DNA of 64,000 bases. It comes from Metarhizobium sp017305935 (GTDB lineage: Bacteria; Pseudomonadota; Alphaproteobacteria; Rhizobiales; Rhizobiaceae). The position numbers and the translations under genes were made by a program. Below, one piece after another: positions 52,199 to 59,877 of this stretch. The stretch covers positions 308,538 through 372,537 of the forward strand of contig NZ_JARRIR010000006.1 of the NCBI RefSeq assembly GCF_029601685.1, written 5' to 3'. The notes below the pieces were generated by a model. It searched no databases and was not told the DNA's origin. It saw only the letters and a list, made by a program, of their open reading frames with translations. Position 1 is the stretch's first letter. Each line of letters starts with the position of its first letter.

Positions 52199-53595
52199 CG
52201 GCGACCTTCAAAATCCTGATCTGCGACCTGATCGGCCTGCGTTTCGATGCCGACAGACGGCCGGATCACAGCGAAGTCATGGCGCATATCGAGGCGCGGG
52301 GCGGGTATTTTCACGAAGGGCCGCTCGATCCGGCGGCCAGCCTGCCGCCCGGCCTGCATTTCTTCTACCAGCCCGATCTCAGCCGGCGCGAAGAACTGCT
52401 CAATGAGACGGCGGACGGGCGTTATGACGGGCTGATCGCGGCGGCGACCTTCATTCCGGCCGAGGCACGGTTTGCGCTCGGCGGCGTGCGCATTGGCGCC
52501 GGTACCGGCAATATGGGCTCCGCCTCCTGGGGTGGCGGTAGTGGCATGGGCGGCGAGGCCGTGCTGATGAACACGCCCGGCTTCAACAGCCGCGCCACGG
52601 CGCAGATGGCGATGAAAGCCGTCTTGCGCGTCCTGCCCGACCTGCCCGTCGAGCGGTTGGAAGCCTTGGTGGAGGCCGGCGATTTCGATACCGGCAAGGA
52701 TCTGCGGCTTTTCCCGACCGAAAAACTGGAGGGCAAGCGCTTCGCCGTCATCGGCTACGGCAATATCGGCCGGGAAGTGGCAAAGCTGGCGCGCGCCTTC
52801 GCCATGCAAGTCGTCATCCACGCCCGCGAACGCCACCGCGCATCCATCAAATCCGAAGGCTTTGCCTATGCCGCCTCGATAGCGGAGGCGGCGGCGGGCG
52901 CAGATGTCCTCAGCATCCATATCGGCCTCGGGCCGCTGGATGCGGCCGGGCGTTTTGCCAATCAGGATCTGATCGGCGAGGCGGTGTTTTCCGCGCTGGC
53001 GGATAGGGCGGTGCTGGTCAATTATGACCGTGGCGAGCTGGTGGATACGGCCGCCCTCGACCGGGCGCTGGCCTCCGGCAAGCTCAGCCATGCCGCGATC
53101 GATGCCGACCTGTTCAAGGATGCGGAAACCGGCGCACTCTCCGGGCCGATGCTGCCTTACCTGCCGCTCGCCAAACGCCATCCCGGCAAATTGTCGCTGC
53201 TGCCGCATGCCGCCGCCGATACCGACCATCCCTCGCGCGTCGCCGGGGCGAAGCAGGCCGCCGACCAGATATTCGACCTTGCCCTGAAGAGGCGCGTCAC
53301 CAATCTCAAGGGCAGCCTGCCGGATGGCTATGTCGATGCCGGCACGGTTTCGCCGCCGGGCATCGGCGCGATCAACGCGCTCGGGCTTGCCGCTTTTCTG
53401 GGCGAGGAGGTGGCGGCGCTGCGCGACCTGACGATGCGTACCACCGAATTGCTGACTACTTTCGAGACGGCGCGCGGCGAGGGGCGGCTGGAGGTGGAAA
53501 TAGCCGCGCAGGGCGGGGATTTTGTCGATCTCGCCAACCGCACCATTCTGCTGCTGGCAAAACTCGGCCTGCCGGGGCCTTATCGCGGCGATTGA
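52195..53595 (+). CDS. Atypical D-2-hydroxyacid (phosphoglycerate-type) dehydrogenase
   Basis: A 466-residue protein. The NAD-binding domain has FAVIGYGNIGREVAKLARAF, the substrate arginine lies in LVNYDRGELVDTAALDRAL and the catalytic histidine in SLLPHAAADTD. The usual VGAGTDN segment is replaced by IGAGTGNMGSASWGGGSGMG, a glycine-rich insertion near residues 100-120. About 85 extra C-terminal residues (from about 380) have no ACT-domain signature. The length is between simple 2-hydroxyacid dehydrogenases (about 320) and long SerA. The gene ends the plus-strand aminosugar operon and overlaps the converging PfkB gene by 16 bp. The substrate is unknown. Confidence 0.82.
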   Translation: MTATFKILICDLIGLRFDADRRPDHSEVMAHIEARGGYFHEGPLDPAASLPPGLHFFYQPDLSRREELLNETADGRYDGLIAAATFIPAEARFALGGVRIGAGTGNMGSASWGGGSGMGGEAVLMNTPGFNSRATAQMAMKAVLRVLPDLPVERLEALVEAGDFDTGKDLRLFPTEKLEGKRFAVIGYGNIGREVAKLARAFAMQVVIHARERHRASIKSEGFAYAASIAEAAAGADVLSIHIGLGPLDAAGRFANQDLIGEAVFSALADRAVLVNYDRGELVDTAALDRALASGKLSHAAIDADLFKDAETGALSGPMLPYLPLAKRHPGKLSLLPHAAADTDHPSRVAGAKQAADQIFDLALKRRVTNLKGSLPDGYVDAGTVSPPGIGAINALGLAAFLGEEVAALRDLTMRTTELLTTFETARGEGRLEVEIAAQGGDFVDLANRTILLLAKLGLPGPYRGD

Positions 53596-54524
53596 GCATC
53601 CATCAGGCTCAGCGCATCCTGCAGGCTCGGCATGGCGAGGCCCGCGCCCTTGCGGGTGACGGCCATGGCCCCGAAGGCATTGGCCAAGCGACAGCATTCG
53701 CGGCCGCTCAACCCCGTGAGACGGCCATGGATATGGCCGGCGGCGAAGGCATCGCCCGCGCCTGTCGTATCCGTCACCTCGACCGCGAACCACGGCGCGC
53801 GGTCGGTGCTGCCGCGCTGGCAGAGCAGCGACAGCGAACCGTGCCCCTTGAGCGCGATGCGCCTGATACCGCCGCTCAACAGCGCCTCGATCATCGGCCC
53901 GAGCACGCTGTCCGCCGGCCGGTCGAGCAGCCGGGGAAGATCGGCGCTGTCGAGCATGATCGTATCGAGCTTCGGCAACAAGGCGAGCACGTCGGCCGCA
54001 ATCGTCGAGACGACGCCGCCGGGAATGTCGAGGCTGACGGGAATTTTTCGCGCGACAGCCAGATCGATGGCCTTGCGCGCCGCATCCGATTGCGGTGCCT
54101 GCAGCAGCGCATAGCCGGAGAGATGGAACAGCGCCGCACCCTCGAAGGCCTCCTCGATCACCGCGCCGGGCGCCAGCCGCGCATTGGCGCCGCGATAGGC
54201 GAACATGGTGCGTTCGCCGGTTATGCCGACGGTGACGACGTTGATCTGGGTCGGCTCGGAGGCATCCGTGCCGATCCAGTGTGTGACGATGCCCGTCGCG
54301 GACAGATCGGACATGGCCTGCCGGCCCCAGGCATCGTTGCCGACGCGGCCGATCATCCGGGCTTCATGCCCGGCGCGGGCCAGCGTGATGGCCGTGTTCG
54401 TCGCCGATCCGCCGATCACCGCCATCTGACGGGTGGCGATCGCTTCCCCGCCCTCGGCCGGATAGGCGGGGATATCGAGAACGAGATCGATATTGATATC
54501 CCCGAGCAGGACGACAACGGCCAT
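53580..54524 (-). CDS. PfkB-family carbohydrate kinase
   Basis: A 314-residue ribokinase-fold kinase. It starts VVVLLGDINIDLVLDIPAYP and has the first PfkB signature GGSATNTAITLARAGHEARM and the second, DTTGAGDAFAAGHIHG, whose GAGD aspartate is the catalytic base. The frame is open upstream, but the ATG at 54524 gives the family N-terminus. It lies 10 bp after the PLP enzyme gene, as the last gene of the SBP-permease-permease-PLP-kinase operon. The likely substrate is the sugar, or sugar moiety, imported by that transporter. Confidence 0.9.
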   Translation of the reverse strand: MAVVVLLGDINIDLVLDIPAYPAEGGEAIATRQMAVIGGSATNTAITLARAGHEARMIGRVGNDAWGRQAMSDLSATGIVTHWIGTDASEPTQINVVTVGITGERTMFAYRGANARLAPGAVIEEAFEGAALFHLSGYALLQAPQSDAARKAIDLAVARKIPVSLDIPGGVVSTIAADVLALLPKLDTIMLDSADLPRLLDRPADSVLGPMIEALLSGGIRRIALKGHGSLSLLCQRGSTDRAPWFAVEVTDTTGAGDAFAAGHIHGRLTGLSGRECCRLANAFGAMAVTRKGAGLAMPSLQDALSLMDAQSPR

Positions 54525-54534
54525 CTTTGAGGTC

Positions 54535-55737
54535 TCAGATCTCGATATGCATCTGGTCGATGGCCTGGTCGACATCGGCGATGATGTCGTCGATATGCTC
54601 GATGCCGACCGAGAAGCGCACGAGGCCATCGACCACGCCCATCGCTTCACGCTCCTGGCTGGGAATATCGAGGAAGGCCATGGTTGCCGGAACCTGCGTC
54701 GTGGTGCGCAGGCCGCCGAGGCTGGCGGCGAAGCAGCACAGCTTCAGCCGCTTGAGCAGGCGCGCGCCCGAGGGTTCATCGACCACCTGGAAGGAGAGCA
54801 TCGCGCCGCCGCCCTTCAGCTGTTCGCTGGCCGACTCGTAGTTCGGATGCGAGGGCAGGCCGGGATAGAAGACGCGCTTGACCTTCGGATGGCTTTCGAG
54901 ATGCTTGGCGAGCGCCAAAGCGTTGGCGCACTGCTTTTCGAGGCGCAGCGCCAGCGTCTGGGCGCCGCGCAGCAGCAGCCAGGCATTGAAGGGCGAGAGC
55001 GGCGCGCCGAGCTTGTTCAGCGTGTTCCAGCGCACGTCCTCCAGCCAGTCGGCCGGCAGGATGTCGGACTTCAGCGTAATGACGCCGCCGACGGCATCGT
55101 TGTGGCCGCCGATGAACTTGGTGGCGCTTTCGACGACGACGTCGACGCCGAATTCATGCGGGCGGCAGACGGCCGGCGAGGCAAACGTATTGTCGCAGAT
55201 AACGACGATGCCGCGGGCATGGGCGATCTCGACCAGCTTCTTCAGCGGCGGCACCTTCATCGTCGGGTTGGCGATGGCCTCGACATAGAGAACCTTGGTC
55301 TCGTCGGTGAAGGCGTTTTCGACGGCGCGCACGTCGGTGCAATCGACGAGGCTGACCTTCAGGCCGAAATCCTGGGCGCGGTGGTCGAAGAATTCATGCG
55401 TCGAGGAATAGGTGGTGAGATCGGCAACGACATGGTCGCCGGCCTTGAGGATGCCGAACAGCGCATGCGAGATCGCCGCCATGCCGGAGGCGGTGGCGAG
55501 GCAGGCGGTGCCGCCGGTCAGCTGGGCGATGTGTTCTTCCAGCTTGTATTCGGTCGGGTTGCCGCAGCGCGAATAGATGTTCACTTCCTTGCGGGCGCCG
55601 GCCACGATCTGGTCGTAGATATCGCCGGCATACTGGAAGTTGGCCGACATGTAGATCGGGTAGCTGATCGACTGGGAATGTTCTTCCGCCTCGTAGAACA
55701 CGGCGCGGCTGGCGAATTCGTAGTCTTTGGAAGACAT
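54535..55737 (-). CDS. PLP-dependent trans-sulfuration-family enzyme (cystathionine gamma-synthase-like)
   Basis: A 400-residue Cys/Met-metabolism PLP enzyme. It has the YSRCGNPTEYKLEEHIAQL segment, LATASGMAAIS, EAIANPTMKVP, the cofactor-binding aspartate in ICDNTFASP and the Schiff-base lysine in VESATKFIGGHNDAVGG. The C-terminal block RLSVG-like VRFSVGIEHIDDIIADVD is complete. It lies 19 bp after the permease gene and 10 bp before the PfkB gene. It is only a distant relative of the PLP enzyme at 27012-28187, so the two sugar loci seem to have recruited different branches. Activity on a thio- or amino-linked conjugate is inferred. Confidence 0.9.
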   Translation of the reverse strand: MSSKDYEFASRAVFYEAEEHSQSISYPIYMSANFQYAGDIYDQIVAGARKEVNIYSRCGNPTEYKLEEHIAQLTGGTACLATASGMAAISHALFGILKAGDHVVADLTTYSSTHEFFDHRAQDFGLKVSLVDCTDVRAVENAFTDETKVLYVEAIANPTMKVPPLKKLVEIAHARGIVVICDNTFASPAVCRPHEFGVDVVVESATKFIGGHNDAVGGVITLKSDILPADWLEDVRWNTLNKLGAPLSPFNAWLLLRGAQTLALRLEKQCANALALAKHLESHPKVKRVFYPGLPSHPNYESASEQLKGGGAMLSFQVVDEPSGARLLKRLKLCCFAASLGGLRTTTQVPATMAFLDIPSQEREAMGVVDGLVRFSVGIEHIDDIIADVDQAIDQMHIEI

Positions 55738-55756
55738 GGGGCTTACTCCTGGGACA

Positions 55757-56599
55757 TCATTCCTTCACGGCGCCGCCGACAAGGGCGGCCGTGATCTGGC
55801 GTTCGAAGAAAATGAAGAGGACGAGCGGCGCGATCGCCGCGATCAGGATCGCCGCCAGCATCACCGGATAATTGGTGATATGCTCGCCGACGAAATCGGT
55901 CAGGCCGACGGGCAGGGTCTTGCGCGCCGGATTGTTGATGAACACGACCGGGAACAGGAAATCGTTCCACACCCAGATCATGTTGACGATGCCGACCGTG
56001 AACATGGCCGGCTTGGCGATCGGCAGGGCGATCTTGCGGAAGATCAGCCATTCCGAGGCGCCGTCGACGCGGCCGGCATCGAAGAGTTCGCGCGGCAGCG
56101 TGTTGAAGAAGGCCTGCATGATGAAGATCGACACCGGCACGTTGAAGGCCGCCGTCGGCAGGATGACGCCGAGATGGGTGTCGAGCAGGCCGGCGCCACG
56201 CAGCATGACGACAAGCGGAACCAGCGCCACATAGGCGGGGATCGCCATCGCCGCCGTCAGGCCCAGCTCCACCGCCGGCATCCAGCGCGGCCGGTAGATG
56301 GCCAGCGCATAGCCGGCCAGCGTCGAGACGAAGACGGTGATAACAGTTGCGCCCGCCATGATGATGAGCGAATTGACCGCGTAGCCGCCGAGCGCGCCGC
56401 CGCTCCACGCGCCGACATAGGCGTCGAAATTCAGGCTGGTCGGGAAGGACCAGACCGAGCGGATGAATTCCTTGTTGGTCTTGAAGGTGCTGTAGATCAT
56501 CCAGATGAACGGGAAGACCACCAGCAGCACATGAAAGGTCAGGACGGCGAGCACGATGCTGCTCGTGCGGCTCCAGCGGTGGACGACGGTCTGGTTCAT
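55757..56599 (-). CDS. CUT1 sugar ABC permease (MalG type) of the ATPase-less locus
   Basis: A 280-residue permease. Its first membrane segment follows a short basic N-terminus. The EAA loop is ELFDAGRVDGASEWLIFRKI followed by LPIAKPAMFTVGIV. The end RQITAALVGGAVKE is typical of the family. The ATG at 56599 overlaps the MalF-type stop by 4 bp. No ATPase gene follows; the next gene encodes the PLP enzyme. Confidence 0.93.
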   Translation of the reverse strand: MNQTVVHRWSRTSSIVLAVLTFHVLLVVFPFIWMIYSTFKTNKEFIRSVWSFPTSLNFDAYVGAWSGGALGGYAVNSLIIMAGATVITVFVSTLAGYALAIYRPRWMPAVELGLTAAMAIPAYVALVPLVVMLRGAGLLDTHLGVILPTAAFNVPVSIFIMQAFFNTLPRELFDAGRVDGASEWLIFRKIALPIAKPAMFTVGIVNMIWVWNDFLFPVVFINNPARKTLPVGLTDFVGEHITNYPVMLAAILIAAIAPLVLFIFFERQITAALVGGAVKE

Positions 56600-57489
56600 G
56601 CGTCGCCCTTCCGCTTCAAGTACCGGAAGACGACCCAGGCGGCGAGCGCCGTCAGCACCATCTGGGCAAAGCCGATGGTCGCGGCATATCCCATCTCGAA
56701 GCTGCCGAAGCCCATCTTGTAGAGATAGGTGGAGACCACTTCGCTGGCGTGGCTGGGTCCGCCATTGGTCAGCACGAAGACCAGCGAGAAGGTTTTCAGC
56801 GAGCCGATGATCGCCAGCAGCGAATTGGCGCGCACCGCATCCCAGACCATCGGAATGGTGATCGAGAAGAATTTGCGCCAATGGCCGGCGCCGTCGATCT
56901 CCGCCGCCTCGTAGACGCTTTCCGGCACCGAGCGCACGGCGGCGGTGAACAACAGCACGTAAAGCCCGAGATAGGTAAAACTCATGACCACGACGACGGC
57001 GAGGAAGGCAGTGTCGGATTCGCCCAGCCAGCCGCGCTTCAGGCTATCCAGCCCCACCGCCTTCAGGGCGGCATTCACCAGCCCGAAATAGGGGTTGTAC
57101 ATGAAGCGCCACAGCAGCCCGATGCAGATCTCGCTGACCATGACCGGCACGAGATAGAAAAACAGGAAGATGCGGGAGAAAGCCGGGACGATGCGCACCA
57201 GGCAATAGGCAATCGCCAGCGCCAGGAACACCTGGAAGACGATGGCGGAAAGGGCGACGAGCAGGTTGCGCCCGAGCGAGGCCCAGAAGATCGGATCGGC
57301 AGCAAGCCGCAGCACATTGCCGGCGCCGACGAAGACCGGCTGCGAGGCGCCGTCCCACTGGAACATCGACAGCCAGCCGGCATAAACCACCGGATAGGCG
57401 ACGAAGGCGAAGACGAAAATCAGCGCCGGCGCCAGAAAGGCGAGCGCCGCCCGATTGTGTCTCTTCGCAAAGCCGATATCCGCGCTCAT
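56596..57489 (-). CDS. CUT1 sugar ABC permease (MalF type) of the ATPase-less locus
   Basis: A 297-residue permease with six predicted membrane segments. The EAA loop is SVYEAAEIDGAGHWRKFFSI followed by IPMVWDAVRAN, where the usual proline-rich end is slightly altered. It lies 68 bp after the binding-protein gene and overlaps the MalG-type gene by 4 bp. The substrate is unknown. Confidence 0.93.
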   Translation of the reverse strand: MSADIGFAKRHNRAALAFLAPALIFVFAFVAYPVVYAGWLSMFQWDGASQPVFVGAGNVLRLAADPIFWASLGRNLLVALSAIVFQVFLALAIAYCLVRIVPAFSRIFLFFYLVPVMVSEICIGLLWRFMYNPYFGLVNAALKAVGLDSLKRGWLGESDTAFLAVVVVMSFTYLGLYVLLFTAAVRSVPESVYEAAEIDGAGHWRKFFSITIPMVWDAVRANSLLAIIGSLKTFSLVFVLTNGGPSHASEVVSTYLYKMGFGSFEMGYAATIGFAQMVLTALAAWVVFRYLKRKGDA

Positions 57490-57557
57490 GGGTCCGCCGG
57501 TTCCGTTGATTTTTTCGAGCCGCCGGTCGAACCGGCGGCCCGGGTATCATGAAAGGC

Positions 57558-58811
57558 TTACTTGTTGGCCTTCAGCGCGTCTTCGAGCTTCTTGGCGGCG
57601 TCGGCAGGCGCAACGGAACCATCCAGCGCACCCTGCAGCGAGGTGTAGTAGATGTTGGTCGCGGCCGGCGGCATCGCCGTGTCGTAGAAGGAGTCGAGAT
57701 GGCCGGCGGCATTCATCAGGTCGTTGCTGATGCCGTAGAGAACCGGGCCGGCAGCGGCTTCCGTGGTGGCGCCCTTGACGGTCACCATGGTCTTGCGCAG
57801 CTCGACATACTTGGTCATCACTTCCGGCGACGACAGGAACTTCAGCAGCGTCACGGCATCGGCCTTGTTCTCGGCTTTCTGCGAAATGCCGAAGGAGGCG
57901 GCGACACCGGCGAGAACGTCGGACTGGTCACCCTTGCCGCCATCGACCTTCGGGAAGGCGAAGAAGCCGAGTTCGAAACCCTCAGGCGCATCCTTGGAGG
58001 CGCCGATCTGCCAGGTGCCGTTGAGCAGCATCGCAGCCTGACCGTTCAGGAACAGCATGTTGGCTTCCTGGTCGCTCATGCCGTTGAAGCCGGTCGGGAA
58101 GTATTCCTTCTTGGCAAGCTCAGCGACCTTGGTGAAGGCCTGCTCGCCTTCGGGCCCAAGCGTGGCGGCGGCATCGCCATTGACGAAGGAGGCGACGACG
58201 CCGGAACCCTTCAGGCGCATTTCCATGTACTGGAACCAGAAGGTGGCCGGCCAGCTATCCTTGTTGCCGAGCGAGAAAGGCACGATGCCATCGGCCTTGA
58301 TCTTTTCGGCCAGCGCCGTGAGTTCGTCATAGGTCTTGGGGATTTCCCAGCCCTTTTCCTTGAACAGCGCCTTGTCGTACCAGAAGACAACGGAGTCGAC
58401 GTCGACCGGAACGGCATAGGTATGGCCGTCCTTGCTGGTCTGGGCGATGGCGCTTTCGAGGAAGCTTTCGCGCCAGCCGTCCTTGGCCAGATCCTGGTCG
58501 AGCGCATACATCTGGCCGCCCTTGACGAAGGCGTTCAGGAAGCCGCCGGGCAGGGTGTAGAAGACATCAGGGGGATTGCCCGAGGCCATCGCCGTGTTCA
58601 GCTTGGTCTTGTAGGAAGACTGTTCGGCCGCGACCACGTCAAGCTTGATGTCGGGATGCTTCTTGGCGAATTCGTCCAGCGCGAAGTTGATGAAATCGAC
58701 CTTGTCCTGCTGCCCGGCATAGGCATGCCAGAACGAAAGCTCGCCGGCCATGGCCGGAAATGCCGCAAACGCCAGCGCGGCGCCGGCGATGAGAAGACGT
58801 TTCAACTTCAC
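57558..58811 (-). CDS. Sugar ABC transporter binding protein (CUT1) of the ATPase-less locus
   Basis: A 417-residue periplasmic protein. The signal peptide MKLKRLLIAGAALAFAAFPA continues to a cleavage site before GELSFWHAY. The sequence FWHAYAGQQDKVDFINFALD and the GNPPDVFYTLPGG segment match SBP_bac_1. It is the first gene of the minus-strand operon, divergent from the RpiR regulator, and two tandem operator copies lie 49-98 bp upstream. The ligand is unknown; the neighbouring PfkB kinase suggests a sugar or sugar conjugate. Confidence 0.93.
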   Translation of the reverse strand: MKLKRLLIAGAALAFAAFPAMAGELSFWHAYAGQQDKVDFINFALDEFAKKHPDIKLDVVAAEQSSYKTKLNTAMASGNPPDVFYTLPGGFLNAFVKGGQMYALDQDLAKDGWRESFLESAIAQTSKDGHTYAVPVDVDSVVFWYDKALFKEKGWEIPKTYDELTALAEKIKADGIVPFSLGNKDSWPATFWFQYMEMRLKGSGVVASFVNGDAAATLGPEGEQAFTKVAELAKKEYFPTGFNGMSDQEANMLFLNGQAAMLLNGTWQIGASKDAPEGFELGFFAFPKVDGGKGDQSDVLAGVAASFGISQKAENKADAVTLLKFLSSPEVMTKYVELRKTMVTVKGATTEAAAGPVLYGISNDLMNAAGHLDSFYDTAMPPAATNIYYTSLQGALDGSVAPADAAKKLEDALKANK

Positions 58812-58859
58812 AGGTAATCCTCCCCGAAAAGATTTTTTGCAGCGCCCTTCGCTGCTCGA

Positions 58860-58908
58860 TGTAGTGATGCCACAACAAAAATCCCATGTCTATAGTGACA
58901 CCACAACA
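58860..58908. promoter_or_regulatory. Tandem operator for the RpiR regulator
   Basis: TAGTGATGCCACAACA at 58862-58877 and TAGTGACACCACAACA at 58893-58908 match at 14 of 16 positions and are 31 bp (about three helical turns) apart. Each is part of an imperfect dyad of the form TGTnGTGnnnnCACnACA. They lie between the divergent binding-protein and rpiR-type genes, where control of both directions is expected. Confidence 0.75.
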
Positions 58909-58949
58909 TACCCATGCTAGCTTTGGCCATCGACAGCGAGAAAGCCGCC

Positions 58950-59804
58950 ATGAACGTTGACCCGCGTGGTCCCTCCAGCCCAGCCAGCAGCCGGCTGCGA
59001 AGCGTCCTGCCGAAATTGTCGGACTCCGAGCGCCGCGTGGCGCTGTGGGTGCTCGAAAATGTCGACGCCACCATCCGCAACTCCATGTCGGCCATCGCCC
59101 AGGCCGTCGATGTCAGCGATACGACCGTGCTGCGCATGTGTCGCACCGCCGGCTTCGAGGGCTTCACCGACCTCAAGCTGGCGCTGGCGCAGGAGCCGCG
59201 CGAGGCCCGCGACGACGCCTCCAGCGAAACCCATGCCAGCGACCTGCAGGCCGCCGGCCGGCTGTTCCGCGCCGTATCGCAGGCGATCAGCGATACGCAA
59301 GGGGTGCTGAACGAGGCGGGTTTCGCCAGGGCGCTCGACCTGATCGCCGGGGCGCGCCATATCCTCGTCGGCGGCGTCGGCGGCTCGGGCATCGTCGCGC
59401 AGGCCTTCTACCAGCGCTGCATCCGGTTGGGACAGCGCTGCGACGCGCCGATCGACTCGCAGCTGCAGATCATGCATGCGGCGCTGACCGGCCCCGAAGA
59501 TCTTGTCGTCGTCATCTCCTATTCCGGCATCACCAGCGATCCCGTGCTCATCCTGCAGGAAGCGAAATCCCGGGGGGCGGCGACGCTGTGCATCACCGGC
59601 AACAGCGCCTCGCCGCTCGCGCGGCTTGCCGATGTCGTGCTGGTCAGCGTCTCGCATGAGCAGGGCAGCGAGCCGATGGCGGCGCAGATCGCCCAGATGA
59701 CCCTCGTCGACGCCCTCTATTCCGCGCTCGTCGCCCGCAATGCCGAGCAGGCCCAACTCACCGAAGAACGGATGGTCAACGCCATCCTGCCCAAATCGAT
59801 CTAA
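58950..59804 (+). CDS. RpiR/MurR-family transcriptional regulator
   Basis: A 284-residue regulator. The N-terminal HTH_6 domain (about 15-90) contains KLSDSERRVALWVLENVDA, SMSAIAQAVDVSDTTVLRMC and FEGFTDLKLALA. The C-terminal SIS domain (about 120-255) has ILVGGVGGSGIVAQAF and VVVISYSGITSDPVLILQ and should bind a phosphosugar. A start at 58914 is possible, but 58950 has a better upstream context and leaves the operators outside the gene. It is divergent from the transporter operon and followed by the TrpF-like gene. Confidence 0.9.
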   Translation: MNVDPRGPSSPASSRLRSVLPKLSDSERRVALWVLENVDATIRNSMSAIAQAVDVSDTTVLRMCRTAGFEGFTDLKLALAQEPREARDDASSETHASDLQAAGRLFRAVSQAISDTQGVLNEAGFARALDLIAGARHILVGGVGGSGIVAQAFYQRCIRLGQRCDAPIDSQLQIMHAALTGPEDLVVVISYSGITSDPVLILQEAKSRGAATLCITGNSASPLARLADVVLVSVSHEQGSEPMAAQIAQMTLVDALYSALVARNAEQAQLTEERMVNAILPKSI

Positions 59805-59805
59805 A

Positions 59806-59851
59806 AGCAATTCCAGCAAAAGTGTGCAGCGGTTTTGCGTCCGGAATTGCT
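59806..59851. repeat. Rhizobial intergenic palindrome (RIME-like) between rpiR-type and trpF-like genes
   Basis: Perfect outer arms AGCAATTCC (59806-59814) and GGAATTGCT (59843-59851) with an inner stem GCAAAA (59816-59821) and TTTTGC (59833-59838). Closely similar elements recur between genes in Rhizobium genomes. It starts 1 bp after the regulator stop and may end or stabilise that transcript. Confidence 0.7.
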
Positions 59852-59877
59852 CCAACCATGAAACAGGTATCGTCCCC

